This document shows positions 42,928 to 56,124 of a DNA stretch of 64,000 bases, piece by piece. The stretch is from Macropodus opercularis (lineage: Eukaryota > Chordata > Actinopteri > Anabantiformes > Osphronemidae), in the NCBI GenBank assembly GCA_030770545.1, contig CM061109.1, positions 12,322,001-12,386,000 of the forward strand. The letters run 5' to 3'. The notes beneath the pieces were generated by a model. That model was not told where the DNA came from. It was given only the letters and a program-made list of their open reading frames with translations, and did not search any database. How positions within the stretch are numbered: position 1 is the stretch's first letter; every line of letters starts with the position of its first letter. The translations under genes and the position numbers were made by a program.

Positions 42928-45334
42928 ATGGATCCTCAAGGCCTGAGGGAAGATCTCCACTTGTTTCAAAGCACTTTGCTACAGGATGGACTCAAAGAAC
43001 TTCTAAATGAGAATAGGTTAATTGACTGTATCTTAAAGATTGGAGACAGAAGCATCCCCTGCCATCGGCTCATTATGGCAGCATGTAGTTCTTATTTCCG
43101 GGAACTTTACTTCTCTGAGGACGGGACGGAGGCAGACAAAAAGGAGATTGTTCTAGAGAACCTGGACCCCAATGTCATGGAGGTGATTGTGAATTACATG
43201 TATTCAGCAGAGATTGACATCGACGATAGCAATGTACAGGATATTTTAGCCGTCGCCAATCGCTTCCAGATTCCCTCTGTGTTCACCGTTTGTGTGAATT
43301 ACCTGCAGAAGAATCTGTCAAAGAAAAACTGTCTCGCCATCTACCGACTGGGGCTGATGCTGAACTGCATCAGGTTGGCAATGGCAGCTCGCAATTACAT
43401 TGCTGATCGGTTTGAGACCATATCCAAGGATGAGGATTTTTTACAATTAGCTCCACCTGAACTATTTGCCATAATTGGAGCAGATACGCTGAATATAGAA
43501 AAAGAAGAGGTTGCGTTTGAGTCCCTCATGAGGTGGATCAGGAAAGACAAAGAAAAGCGTGTGAAATCCTTAGATGAGGCCTTTGAGTGCATTCGCTTCC
43601 GTTTGCTCCCAGAGAAGTACTTCAAAGAAAAGGTGGAGAAAGATGACATCATCAAGGCTGATCCTGAGCTTCTGAAAAAACTAAAGGTTATAAAGGAAGC
43701 GTTTGCAGGAAAGCTGCCGGAAAGGAAAAAGGGAAGTGGTGATGAGGAAGGGGAAGAAGGGAAGCTGCCCGGCTACCTGAACGATACCCGCAGATACGGC
43801 ATGTATGCCAAAGACGTGTTGCTGATGATCAGTGACAATGCTGCCGTGGCCTATGATGTACAGGAGAATGAATGTTTCCTGGCAGCGATGACTGAGCAAA
43901 TCCCTCGGAACCATGTCAGCATGATAACAAAGAAGAACAATCTGTACGTGTTGGGAGGACTCTTTGTCGATGACGAGGACAAAGAAAACCCCCTGCAGTG
44001 TTACTTCTACCAGGTACAAACATTTTGTTCAATTTACATTAACTTCACGTTCACATGGTTCTGATTTTGTTTCAAAATTAAATTCTATATGATGATTTCA
44101 GCTGGACAGTCTAGCAGCTGAATGGATGGCTCTTCCACCCATGCCCTCCCCCAGATGCCTCTTTACTATGGGGGAATTTGAAAATCTCATCTTTGCTGTA
44201 GCAGGAAAAGACTTACAGTCCGATGAGTCTCATGACACTGTCATGTGCTATGACACTGAGTAAGTTCAGCAAATCTGGACTTTTTACACATTTAGTGAAC
44301 GTATTCTCAGTTAATTTATGTTCCCTTTACAGAAAAATGAAGTGGACTGAAACAAAAAAGTTGCCCTTGAAAATTCATGGGCACTGTGTGGTCTCTGAGA
44401 ACGGGCTGGTGTACTGCATCGGAGGCAAGACAGACGACAAGTAAACACAGCAAAGACAGAATATTTAATGTAAAGTTGAGACTTGGTCGGTCACATTAAC
44501 CTTTCTTGGAAATCATTCTTGTTTTAATAAAGTAAGGCAACCAACAAGATGTTTGCATACAACCACAAGAAGTCAGAGTGGAAGGAGGTGGCTTCAATGA
44601 AAACACCCAGGTCAATGTTTGGAGCTGTTGTCCACAAGGGGAAGATTATCGTGGCTGGAGGAGTCAATGAAGACGGCCTGACGGCTGCATGCGAAGCCTA
44701 CGACTTTGGAACCAACAAGTATGTGCAGATTTTACAGATGTCATTTAAGTTTGACCTGTGTTTTGTTGGAACTTCACCTAGATCCAAGTACACACCTACA
44801 TGCCAGGTGTTAAATAAACTCTGGTCACATTGTATTTGTATTAGTCAAACCATCAAATGTCAATTTTTTACCCCATGTCACAGGTTATGGACTTGAATGT
44901 TTTTTCAGTGATGGCAGGAAACAGGCCTGATACTCAGGGCAGGTAACATTTGTCAAAACCACAGTAATACAGCTGAGTGCGTCTGGCCACAGGTGGTCAC
45001 CCTTCACTGAGTTTCCCCAGGAGAGGAGCTCGGTTAACCTGGTGAGCTGTGGAGGGCTGCTGTATGCTGTAGGAGGCTACGCCATGGTGGAGAATGACAA
45101 CAAGGAGTGCGCACCCACTGAAGTCATAGACATTTGGCAGTAAGTGTCAATTTAGGCTTCAATCATAACACATAACTGCAGCCCAGATCACTGCTTCAGC
45201 GTTTTGACTGTTGTCCTTTCAGGTATGAAGACGATAAGAAACAGTGGACTGGAATGATCAGAGAGATGCGCTACGCAGCTGGAGCGTCATGCGTGTCGAT
45301 GCGCCTGAATGCTGCCAGGATGCCCAAACTTTAA
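42928..45334 (+). CDS. klhl41: Kelch-like protein 41 (sarcomeric BTB-Kelch protein)
   Basis: Muscle BTB-BACK-Kelch protein, a CUL3-adaptor family member that stabilises sarcomere components; loss in the family causes nemaline myopathy. Six exons: 42928-44013, 44102-44259, 44333-44440, 44536-44718, 44993-45139 and 45223-45334. They give about 597 residues, against 606 in human, with all phases closing. One large exon encodes BTB (about residues 30-130, [20 protein letters not shown]), BACK (about 135-240) and an acidic linker. The remaining exons encode the Kelch blades, with double-Gly motifs VLGG, CIGG, VAGG and AVGG. The C-terminus is RYASGASC-like (MRYAAGASC). The fourth exon's acceptor is slightly ambiguous (AAAGTAAG). 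Zebrafish has klhl41a and klhl41b; conserved neighbours favour klhl41b. Confidence 0.97.
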
Positions 45335-45435
45335 TATCACCTCAGGACAAATGTGCTCATTTAGCGAGTTATATGTGCTGAGTGTTGGCAGATCTAATGT
45401 TTTGTAACAGGTAAGGTTTCCACAGAAAAACATAC

Positions 45436-45544
45436 AATAAAGTCAGACGTCTTCAGATGTGACGAAACACGAAACCGCCCACTGAAGTATTTTATGCTCA
45501 ACTACTGTTTGATGTGTAAAATAAAATCCATCAATGGTTTTATT
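45436..45544. terminator. Converging polyadenylation signals of klhl41 and fastkd1
   Basis: Plus-strand AATAAA at 45436-45441 and about 45520 serve klhl41. TTTATT at 45539-45544 is AATAAA on the minus strand for fastkd1, whose stop lies at 45710. If the distal klhl41 site is used, the two transcripts would overlap at their 3' ends by tens of bases. Confidence 0.5.
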
Positions 45545-45709
45545 TAATTGAAAACACTCTTATTCAGCATGAGGTAGATTCAACTCTTAGCTATATGACT
45601 AATTATAAGCACTTGATGTATATTTACATTTGGTATTTAAAACTTTTCGTTTTGTTCCGTCTTTTTGTCTAACGTTTCGTCCAGGCTGGGAGCACAGTGT
45701 TCAAGGCTT

Positions 45710-48700
45710 TCAGGAAGAAAGCTCTCTGAATATTTTCTTCTTTAAATATTCCTTCCAGGCATCTTGTGTTGAAAGCTCCATAGAGTTCCATTCAAAATGA
45801 GGGATCTACAAGTTAAAAGAAACACATTAATTATATCCAGTCTTACGCTACACTGACATTTAGACAGATGTGGAGCCGTTCATGTGTACTTCATTGACAT
45901 TTTCCCACCTGAACAACACAATATCCCAGAATCTCAAGGTGTCGTTTTCTTATGAGCGTGTCACCTTTCATGTGATGTGAATGTTTGCAGAAGCACTTTG
46001 AATCAAGAAAGTCCACTGCCACTCTGAGGGAAGTACAACAGAACAGAAAGCATCTCACGTCAGAGCTCTGGCTTTGTATGTTTAACACTGAGCTTGTTTC
46101 TCGATGTAAAAATACCGCTGAGCTCCAGGGGGCAGTTCATCCCGTGTGTTTTCCAGAGAGTTCACCCCCCAGCGGACCTTTCCTGTGTTAGAAATCTGGA
46201 GTGTGCCTGGTTCACTGTACGGCAGTGGCTGAAGATGTTTGTCCAGTTTGCATTCAAAGTCTGAAAAACCATAAGAAAATAAAGGAGTCAAATATTTGAC
46301 TGATATCACATTCCGCCCTGTAGTGTTCATTTTATTGGTAACTGCCCAGACTGAAAATATCAACTCTGCCTTTAACAGTAAGATGGAAATTACTCACCTA
46401 TGGTGTAAAAATATGGAGTCACAACTGCTACTCGTACAAAGTTATTTCCACCGAGAACCTCACTCAGCATTTTGTGTATTTGCTGTTGCACAGGACTGAC
46501 CATGCCATTACCTGGAAAACAGTCGATTAAGAGTGTGAGTTTCTTTGGTAATAGAAAATCAGCATAATTTCCCCATCAATACACCAACACCAGAATCTCT
46601 TATCACATCTCTTTACCTTTCGTTAACAGCTGCTGGCAGTAGCGCTCATGAAACCACGGCACCTGGAACTCAGGACACTCAAGGCACACAGCACGATTGA
46701 GCTCCATGAGGCGCAGTCTGGTTCGCATGTTGAGCGCATCAGGTACGGCTGTAAGGTGTAACCGTGACCATTATGTTAATGCTCATGGATGAAGCGGCCA
46801 TAAAGGACAAGATATTTTTTAAATGTCCTGTTCATACTTTCAAGTTGGGAATCCAGCTTTCCCAGAAAGCCAATACTGAAGATTTCTTTGATCAGCACTT
46901 CAGGAAAGCAGTCAGCCAGAGCCAAGCAGTATGCAAGGAGAACTAGCAGATGTGGGTCAAAGGAACCTAGAAATACACAGACGACGGTTTTAGCATGAAC
47001 TTCAAATCCTGAGAAACAGGACTGTAAAGTGACTATTCACTTACGGATGTGAGGAGTGAAGCGCTGAATACAAATGTCATACAACTCGTCTGCTTGTGGA
47101 GGATCATAATTCAGGACAGAAAAGGGAAGCAGGGTGGCGTATGTTGCTGAGTTGTGAATCTTAAGAAGGAAACAGGGAAATTACAGTTGCATCCACAACA
47201 GGGACAAGACATAACATGTTTTGATGTCACCTAAAGCACCTTATCAATGTCTTGAATGACCACACTGGCAATTCGGTCCATCAGAGGAGGGCACAGGCGA
47301 TTCATCCTAGTTAAGAGAAGAGCCAAGTCTGGTGCATTGCTCCAGTTTATTTGCTCCATCATCCTCTGCAGCATGACCATCGTCTCCTCGAGCAGCATTT
47401 CTTCAAACCACTCCCCTGAACTATACTTGAGTTCCTCCAGCATCAAATCTAGTTTATCAGCTGTTTGCAGCCTCTCGTGTCCGCAGCGGTTCAGAGTCTG
47501 CAGCAGACGGACATACTTACTGAGGGTGTTGTGGCGGTAAGACGTGTCGTTCCGTACCCATTTGGCAATGGCAAAAGAAATGGTGCTGAGTTCATTGAGA
47601 TTGCATTGCGTCACCACTGCGTCCACCCGGGAGATCATAACCTCTTCGAGTCGTTGGCAGGGCAGCATGGACAGAACGCGAGTCAGCATGGTCACCTCAT
47701 AGGGGAAGATGCTGTGCTGCAAAAAGCTGCAAGGTCAAGTACAATCAGTTTATATAGAATTCTAGCAAAGCAGAAGCAGAAATTGCTTGTTATGTCAAAT
47801 AAGCACTTACTTGATCAAAATGTTCCTCAGTGTAGTGAAGAGTTCAGGGTTCTGATACTGCAGCAGATACAGGGTTTGGGTTATTCTGGCTACTTCCACA
47901 GGTCTGTAGACATGGATGTTCTTTTGGATTACTGATCCAATTCTGGAAAATATTTAACAATTCTCACATTTAATGCATACTTAAAAAAACATTTAATATA
48001 AAAGCATGTTATATTTTACTTTAGAGAGACAAATCACACTACTTCAAAATGTGTACAGGCAGGTCTGTTCTATGAATCTTGTGCCACTGGGGTGCTGGAG
48101 TCATACCTTTCTGACTAAAGTAGAATTAATCACAGAGTTTTGGATTAAATAGGTATGGTTCTATATGTCAGATATATGAACTCACTTGTTCAGTAAGCTA
48201 AGGTTCCTGCTCTGAATCTGTTCTAGCGTTTCAGCTATGGCCAGAGCCTGTTGTGCGCTGAGCTCATCCGCCAACAGGACGGCAGTGTTTTCCAACCTAG
48301 AAGCATGAAACCACAGATAGATCAGTGCCATTCTAGTTAAACCGTTAGATTTCCACTGATGTATTTCACCTCAGTAATAACGATACAAACCCTTCTCTGG
48401 TTTCCAGACTGGCCATAGGAGCCAGAGCAACAAACAGTTTGGTGAAGGAGAAAGGATCCGTGCTTGAATCAGTCAGTTCTGTCAGTCTTTGTTTAACAGC
48501 CAGTCTGAAGTCACAGTTGTTAAACTGCAGGGACTGATACAGACCCATGAGGACGCTGATATTTTCTGCATCCATCCTGGAAATGTTGCGCAAGAAGATC
48601 TGGTTGCATTTCTCCAGCAGGGGTCGGTAGTTATACTTGACGTTGCGTAGGAACTGCACTACCCTCCGAGGGTTGTTGTAATTTGAGGGATCCATAGTGT

Positions 48701-49778
48701 CCAAAAGATAATCAGCCTTGCTAACGAGGGCCTCCCGCAGCCGTGGAGACACCAACGAAGATATGCTTATCATTAGCGTAGATAGGATCCTAAGAAAAGT
48801 TATAAAAGAGGGTAAATGCACAGTCTATGGTATAGAGTTGATTTGAGATCTCCCCTGTGACCAACCTGGCATCATCAATAGACGACAACCTCTGATCAAC
48901 TATATTAGTGATGTGGCCCATCAGAGGACTGTGCTGAAGGTGTTGATCATTTAGACAGACGGCAAACTTGGACAGGGAGGTCATGTGAAACCTGCAATCC
49001 ACAGATACAGTATTTAACCCTTAAGTCATTAGGCTGCACAACATGAGATACCACTATGTTATTATGATGAATATAGCTATGAAGTACTCTGAAATAAGTC
49101 ATTTAACACAGTCCATTGAAGTTTGTAGAAATACATCCTGAAACTGTTTTGCAAAGAGGAAGTGATTATTATTTTTTTGTGTACTGTAATATGTCATATT
49201 TAATTCAATTAAAGTAACAAGACAATGCATTCCAGCAGCGATTTTACACTTTAATACATAATAAGATGTACAACCATACTTGTCTATTCTGAGCCACGCT
49301 TCTGAGACCAGCTGCTGAACAAGAGAGTCATGTGGATCCACATTCAACCTACAGGAGGGGCAGAAATACAGTGAAACCCTTAGAATTCTTAAAAAAAACA
49401 TAAACTAATGCTGATTGTGACAATATTTGTGAAATACCTGAGGAAACTGTAAAGCATATCCACCAACATGAAATCGTCCATAAGAGCAATTTTGTTTTCT
49501 GCCAATACGCGGAGAGTCAAGAACTGTGGGTGGCTCTTAATGAGCTCCACAGTCCTGAGAAGCTGAGGTTTCTCCTTCTGGAACTGCCACAGCATCCCCA
49601 CAGCAAGGCCCACATGGTTCACTGTGAGCTTGGCCTTGTTCTTGCCTACAATATCAAAAACCTGGTCTTCAACTGAGCAAACATGCAACTGCTCCAGAAC
49701 TTGATCTCGGGTTACTGTCCCCCCATGAAGCAGTCGGCGAAGGCAGGAACGTACAGTCCTCAGCCGAAGCATCCTCAC
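45710..49778 (-). CDS. fastkd1: FAST kinase domain-containing protein 1, mitochondrial
   Basis: Mitochondrial RNA-binding protein of the FASTK family, which tunes levels of specific mitochondrial mRNAs. Fourteen exons: 49438-49778, 49280-49348, 48866-48991, 48391-48789, 48186-48296, 47811-47942, 47240-47726, 47045-47159, 46838-46966, 46617-46748, 46398-46511, 46116-46260, 45909-46023 and 45710-45805. They total about 836 residues, against 847 in human, with consistent phase. The N-terminus is Arg-rich (MRMLRLRTVRSCLRRLLHGG), as expected of a mitochondrial presequence. The middle is leucine-rich helical repeat. The C-terminus is a RAP domain (VAVDFLDSKCFCKHS, RHLEILGYCVVQIPHFEWNS). It is tail to tail with klhl41 and head to head with ppig, as in human. 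Confidence 0.95.
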
Positions 49779-51490
49779 GGGCCTGGGCTCAGGTTAAGCA
49801 AGTACTGATGTGTTCATCATAGCATCACGCTGCCAAATTAACAAGCAGACTCCCCTGGGTGCAGCTGTCAATTATTGAAAAAGAACAGAGACACTGTTAA
49901 CATCCCTCATGAAAGAAGTATACTAAAAGTTTTTTTTTATCAAGTATACTTAAGCAAGTTTAATATTAATGATGTTGTACTTGTAATGTACATAAAAGCT
50001 TTCTTTTCTAGGCTTTTGGATTTGGATTACTCTTAGTCTATAAGTACACTCTGAAGTAAACTAAATGAACTTTATAAGTATGGTACAATATCACTTTGTT
50101 ATACTGACCTCAGGCTCTAAGACAGATGCGAGGAATCAGTTCCATTCAGAGGTTTCATGCGCCTCCTTTGTGCTGTATGTACCACAATACTGCACCGAGC
50201 TGTAAGTTCAGTTTTGACGCACGCTGTTCACGTGGATAGAGAAATAATCAGCTAAACTGACAGACAACCTAAGACTAGTCCTACCAGCCAAAGCCTCGGC
50301 TGGATTTCTTTAGATTATATATATATATCAACAGTATACAGCTGACAAAATAGAATACGGTCAATAAAATTACTCTCAAAGTCAAAATCTACTAGCATGA
50401 GCGCTATAATGTGTCATTTCCGTAGCCATTAAATTTGTAAACTAGTACCCTGGACTATGTTTCTAAGGCAACACCTCATGGAAATACCCAGCATCAGGCC
50501 TCGCTGCTCTGTGTAATTAACAGCCCCCCTTTAGTTTGTTCGCTGGATCTCTCGTGGCTGTCTAGTCTGTGGGTCAGTGTGAATATATTACTTCCACCTC
50601 AGTGATATTTATGAGTTAGAATGGAAGGCGCTGTGTGAAGGTCGTACCTGGCAGGTCAGGCTCCGGGAATAATTGCCCCCGGGTGAAGCGCTACGTGCCC
50701 TGCGACGTTGACTGGCGCACGAGTCTCGAAATGCATTGACGTCCCTGCCGCGCCATCTTTAGAAAACACTGAGCTCAACACTGAATGAAACTTCGTTTTC
50801 GTCGTTTGTGAGGACTGATTTCTGTATGGAGTGATTTCATTAGCGTCTCTGGTGATGGGGTTTAACTATATAAATGCATTAGTGACACATGCACGTAGTA
50901 GTAGTAGCTATGCATGGTTGGTGTAACAGAAGTATCGTTTTAATGTACATGTCTGAGGCTAGGTGAAGGTGCTAATGCTAACACCTAGGCCTGATACTAT
51001 GAGTGGCCGTGTGTCTACGTGAAACCGTAACCATTTAACCCAGTTTGTCGAGTCTGCAACTCTTATGATTGCTAAACACCAAGACACACTTCGGTGCACT
51101 CGGGCAAAGAAGTTGAGCTTTGGTTTAAAGTCTGGTTTACGGTAGCTAACGTTAGTCTGTGAGTAAAAAACGGTCGAGCATTTGCGCTAGCTACCACGGC
51201 TAACTAATGCATGCTGGTGGTTGTTGTACAGCTGTCGCCATAGCGTCAAGTGTCTCTTACGATTTTGTCATGTAGTAAAGTCTTAACAGCGATTACAGTT
51301 TTTGTGACTGCTCTTTGCGTGATAATATTAATTTAAATAAGTCGTTTAGCTACAGGTTCCCATAGAGTTGAAGCGGGAACTCGTTCTACCTGTTAAGTTA
51401 CGTCCACCTCCAACATGCTATCATCTAGGATGTCACTCATGTTTGTCTTCGTTGTGTTTCTGATCGTCAGGTGTTCTGTACGGGGTAATC
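49779..51490. promoter_or_regulatory. Bidirectional fastkd1/ppig promoter region
   Basis: 1.7 kb separates two divergent start codons. The core is the GC-rich stretch about 50640-50765, with a CRE-like TGACGT (50737-50742) and a YY1-type GCCATCTTT (50752-50760; AAGATGGC on the other strand), a motif often found just inside housekeeping promoters. A ppig 5' UTR exon probably starts near 50760 and splices to an acceptor just before 51491. A short TA run lies at about 50317. No other gene is visible. Confidence 0.5.
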
Positions 51491-54400
51491 ATGGGCATCA
51501 AGGTCCAGCGACCTCGGTGCTTTTTGGACGTTGGAATCAACAATGTGCTCGGTAAGGAAGCATTTATGTGTTTACAATACATTTACTCACTTGATGGCTG
51601 GGTAGATATTCCTAATGCTAATGCTGCTAACGTCTTCATTTTAAATTTCCTGTTTGTTCAGTTGGCAGAATTGTGGTGGAGTTGTTTTCTGACATCTGTC
51701 CCAAAACTTGTGAAAACTTCAGGTGCCTCTGTACAGGTAACAAATGAATGTGCTCCTCAAAGTTCTAAAAGAGACAATTGTTTCTGAGACACAGTTTCAA
51801 ATTTGTGTGCACACTGTTGTGTTGTTTAGGAGAGAAGGGTGTTGGCAAAGGAACCCAGAAACCCCTGCACTACAAAGGATGTTTATTCCATCGAATTGTA
51901 AAAGACTTCATGATTCAAGGAGGAGATTTTAGTGAAGGTGAGTAAATGATAGTTTGAGGCTGTCATTTCTATGCATGACTTGATAAAACATGGACAAACA
52001 AAAACAAAATTCAAAACCTATGATAATGAAAACTCGACAATGCTCGTCTTTTTCCAACATCGTAGGCAATGGAAGAGGAGGCGAGTCGATCTATGGAGGC
52101 TTTTTTGAAGGTAATGAGGACACTGTCATGGCTGTCAATTGTTACACAAACCGGCTTTGGCTTCAGGATGGCAGTACCATTTTATTCTTTTCCACTAGAT
52201 GAAAGCTTTGCCGTTAAACACAACAAGGAGTACCTGCTGTCTATGGCCAACAGAGGAAAGGATACAAATGGATCACAGTTTTTTATGTAAGCACGTTTCT
52301 CCATGCTAAATATTACTGACTTCATTAATCACTTCTCTAGTCTAAAAATAATCATATGCCTTTTGCCTTGAATGACAATACTGCTGTGACACTTCAGAAC
52401 AACAAAACCGTCGCCACATTTGGATGGGTAAGTGCTGCTTGATCACATAGTGTAAAATGTCCTCATGCCTTCGGGGATTAGGACTGGACACCCCTTCTGT
52501 ATGTCGTATAATTATAGCTAACCCTCAAAACTGCTTAATTTGCTTAGTGTTCATGTGGTTTTTGGCCACGTCATCTCTGGCCAGGAGGTCGTTCAAACCA
52601 TGGAGAGCCAGAAAACTGATCATAATAGTAAACCGTATGCTGAGCTGAAGGTTTTAAACTGTGGAGAGCTAGTTCCCAAATCAAAAGGTTGGTTTGTGCC
52701 TTTGGTTTTTTTTTTTTTTTTCTCCAGCATTTATCTGAGCAGATACATGTTTGATTTTCAAAAATGGTGCTCAGATTTGTTTAATTTGCTATTTTCCAGC
52801 AAAGAAAGATAACAAAAGGAGAGAACATGCCTCCTCCAGTTCAAGCAGTAGCTCCAGTGACTCTGAAAGCTCATCAGAGTCATCCTCTGACTCTGAAGTA
52901 TCTGAGAAAGAATCCAAGAAGCGGAAGAAGAAAGCAAAAAAGTTGAAGAAGAAACAGAATAAGAAGGAAAAGAAAAGGTACAGAGCTAATTTCAACACTT
53001 TTACTGTCTATATTGTAAACTTTGCCTTGACTCCTCGTTCTGATTTTAAAACACCCCCCACCCCAGGTCAGAGGCTGAAAGTACAGAAGAGAAAGAGCAA
53101 GAAGAGTTAGTTACATCTACTGTACGCCCTGAAGAAATCCCTCCCATACCAGAGAACCGATTCCTCATGAGGAGAAGTCCCCAAGCAGTCCAGAAGTCAA
53201 AAGAAGAGGGAGAAAAAGAACAGAAAAAAGAAGAAAGAACAAGAGAGACGTTAGTTTAACCAACAATATTGAATCATAGCATTCATAATTTGTCTTATCA
53301 TTCCTGATTCCAAATGTTTTTTTATTGTAGCACTGGCCCAGTGTATAATTCAGCATATAACAGAAGACTAGTGATGACACGATCTGGCAGGAAGATAAAA
53401 GGCAGAGGTCCAAGGGTAGGTGTCAGTTTCCCTTCATATGGCAATGATGGGTAAAATCAGATTTTAGACTTACAAACATCTTCACTGTAGATATGTAAGA
53501 GTTGTGTCTTAAGCAGTGGTATTTCTGTTTGGTCTTAAGAACAGAAGTGAATGTTTCATTTGTCCTCATCCAGAGATACCGGACTCCATCCCGCTCTCGT
53601 TCAAGGTCCAGAGATCGTTTCCGGCGTAGTGAAACTCCCCCACACTGGCGTCAGGAAATGCAACGTCAGAGGATGAGGGCAGTTACTGGAGAGCGCTGGA
53701 TTAAGGGTGACAGGTAAATGTTATATGGATGTAAACAGTGTTTGTGTTGTATTTTGGACTGATGTACAAAAAGTAGTGTAAAGGTAATATTTTAAGGGCT
53801 CATTCGTAATTATGCTACCTCCATTGAAACCTCCACAGATTAATGTTGAAATGAGTTTCAGTTCAGTCTGCGCAATTATGCATGGGATGACAGTCAGCTG
53901 TGAGTCTGGGAGACGTTTTTAAAGATCAGTCAGAAAAATCGTATATAGAAAATACACGATTGTGTAAAGTGTCTTCCCCCGAACAAGGACTTTTCAGAAG
54001 TCTTAGATCCCCTGTATATCACAGCCAAGTAGTCATTCAACAACCTGCATGATGAAAAACACACAAAAAAGGATGCTTTGTCCATTGAACACACATTGTT
54101 TGTTGTCATGTTCTCACTTCTCTTCTGCATTTTTTATAGAGGTGACTTGGATGAGGCAACTAAAGGTCCAAGAAGAGAGAGACAGTCCTCTAGCAGCAAG
54201 CAGGAAAGCACAGCTGAAGATAAAAAGGATAAAAAAGAAAAGAAAACACGGTCTCACAGATCTAAGAGCAAAGAGGAGGATGAGAAACATAGCAAACACA
54301 AGGCGCGGAAAAGAGAGAAATCTCAAAGTCGCAGTAAAAGCAGAGAAAAGAGTAGAAGGTCAAAAAGCAGAGAGAAGGGCCACAGGCACAAAAATGATGA

Positions 54401-55088
54401 TAGAAGAGGTCGTTCCAAGAGTAAAGACCGCAATGTTAACAAAGAGAAGGAGTCAGAATCTGATCATAGCAAAGATAGAAATAAGGGCAATGAATCTGAG
54501 AAAAAGCCTAAAGAGGACACACAAGAAAAAAATGCTGAGAGACCTAGATCAACATCCAAAAGCAAGGAGAGAAGTGCTACAAAAGATGAGCGCAGATCAA
54601 GCAGCAGACACAGGGATCGAGGTGGGAGAGACAAAGAAGAAAAACGAGACAGAGAGAGAGGCAGAGAACGTAGCAGGAGCCAGGAGAGACGACGCAATAG
54701 TGAAAGGGAGAGTAAGAGGCGTGGAACATCCAGGGAGAGGGAACGTCGAACCAGAAGTCCAGACAGAAATCAGACTAGAGACTCTCATAGAAGCAGGCGC
54801 TCCAGAAGTAAGAGCAATAAACGAGACCACAGCAAAGATCGATCATCTCACCGAAGAGACAGAGACCGAGCAGCTGCCAGCCACAGACGACGTAGCAGCA
54901 GCTCTGAAAGCGACAGGGACAAGAAAAGCAAGGATCGTAAGAGCCCAGATTCCAAGAGGAGAGCAAAGAGTAGCTCAGAGTCCAAAAACAGAAAAAGCCC
55001 AGCCAGACCCGATAGTACAAAAAGCAAAGACAGAGGTGACAGCAAGAGGGATAAGTCGAGTTCTAGCTCCAGCTCTGACAGCGACTGA
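51491..55088 (+). CDS. ppig: Peptidyl-prolyl isomerase G (SR-cyclophilin)
   Basis: Nuclear cyclophilin with an RS-rich tail that associates with splicing speckles and the RNA polymerase II tail. Twelve exons: 51491-51551, 51662-51736, 51830-51937, 52066-52110, 52199-52286, 52398-52427, 52548-52687, 52800-52977, 53067-53249, 53331-53415, 53574-53713 and 54140-55088. They give about 693 residues, against 754 in human. The PPIase domain (about residues 8-180) starts [14 protein letters not shown] and includes [15 protein letters not shown] and GSQFFITT. The cyclosporin-contact Trp is replaced by His (PHLDG), as in mammalian PPIG. A Ser run, a Lys-rich block, the conserved [16 protein letters not shown] and [11 protein letters not shown] motifs, and a 316-residue RS/KE-rich last exon follow. 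The long ORF in another frame of the last exon is a shadow of its low-complexity composition. Confidence 0.97.
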
Positions 55089-56124
55089 GTCCATGATATC
55101 ATAAGGAATAGGTTTGTTTTTTTGTTTTTGAGTTTGTCTGTTTTATACCCTCTCAGCAACAGTAGTATCTAGAGTGGGTCATACTGTCAAACCTCATTCT
55201 GTGCGTTTTTACAGTCCAGCCACTGCTAACACTCATTTCCACTACTATTCTGAACCGTGACGCAGCAGTGGGTAGCGCTCACATGGAAGCCTTGCTGTAA
55301 AGGAGGAAAAAAAGGCTGACGTGGACTGCATAAGGATTGTCTGAGTGCAGAGTCACCTACACGGTTCATGTGTTTTTAATTCTACGTGTCCCCAGAAAAT
55401 CAGTTTGATGGATTTTGTTTTGTTGGTAAATTATATTTTGTCTTAAAATTTCAGACTGTATAAAGATTTTACTGCAAATGATATAATTTTATCTTCATCT
55501 TCAACATCTTTTCCCCTGGAAGCATAAGTGTTTTTCTACTCAAATTTCTTTGAAGGTTATTTAATGCAGTTGTATAACTAATAACTGCTCCTAAATTAGC
55601 AAAACTATGATGTTTTTACATCAGTCAGCTTAGAGGAGGAAGACTAAACATATTTTTTGCATGCGCTTCTCTGTCATTGTCAAATGGAAATAAGTACATC
55701 AGTGACTTTATTTTGTACATCCTCAAACTTACTGTAAACCTTTTTGGTAACTGTTTTTTTTTTCCTTGAAAAGATGGAAATGTCACTGTCACAATGTCAG
55801 TACAACATTAAAATTAATTTGTAGTAATGTGTTTTGTGCAAGCTACTTTTTAAGAAGATCTCAACTACACAGAGTGAATTAAATTTTTACATTAGAAATG
55901 AAAAATAATAAATAAAATTAACATTACACAGTTTAGGAAATATTACAATTTTCACTGCAACATCAACTAATCCTGTGTACTGTTAAACAGCTAAAGTGAA
56001 AGCACTCGTCACTTGAATTAGCGTGAGGTAAACTGATATGCAGACACTATGTTAAAAATGATAGAAGTCATAAATGTAGGTAAATATTTATTGAACAAAA
56101 TGAGCTTGAAATGCGAGTCAGGGT
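55089..56124. other. ppig 3' UTR facing the cfap210 3' end
   Basis: AT-rich sequence with ATTAAA at about 55808 and clustered AATAAA signals at about 55907-55916 for ppig. On the other strand TATTTATTG at about 56083 gives AATAAA for cfap210, 40 bases past its stop. ppig and cfap210 are therefore tail to tail. No further gene is visible. Confidence 0.55.

Noticed and set aside
44549..44896. A 115-codon ORF as a separate small gene
   Set aside because: Its first part is the fourth klhl41 exon. The rest is intron read-through after the GTATGT donor.
54140..55088. A repeat-derived or mobile origin for the RS-rich block
   Set aside because: Repetitive only at the amino-acid composition level. 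It is a normal SR-cyclophilin tail with no terminal repeats or target duplications.
54049..55104. 351-codon ORF overlapping the last ppig exon in another frame
   Set aside because: It shares the exon with the RS-rich ppig tail, whose sequence matches PPIG. The other frame is open only because of the low-complexity AG-rich composition.
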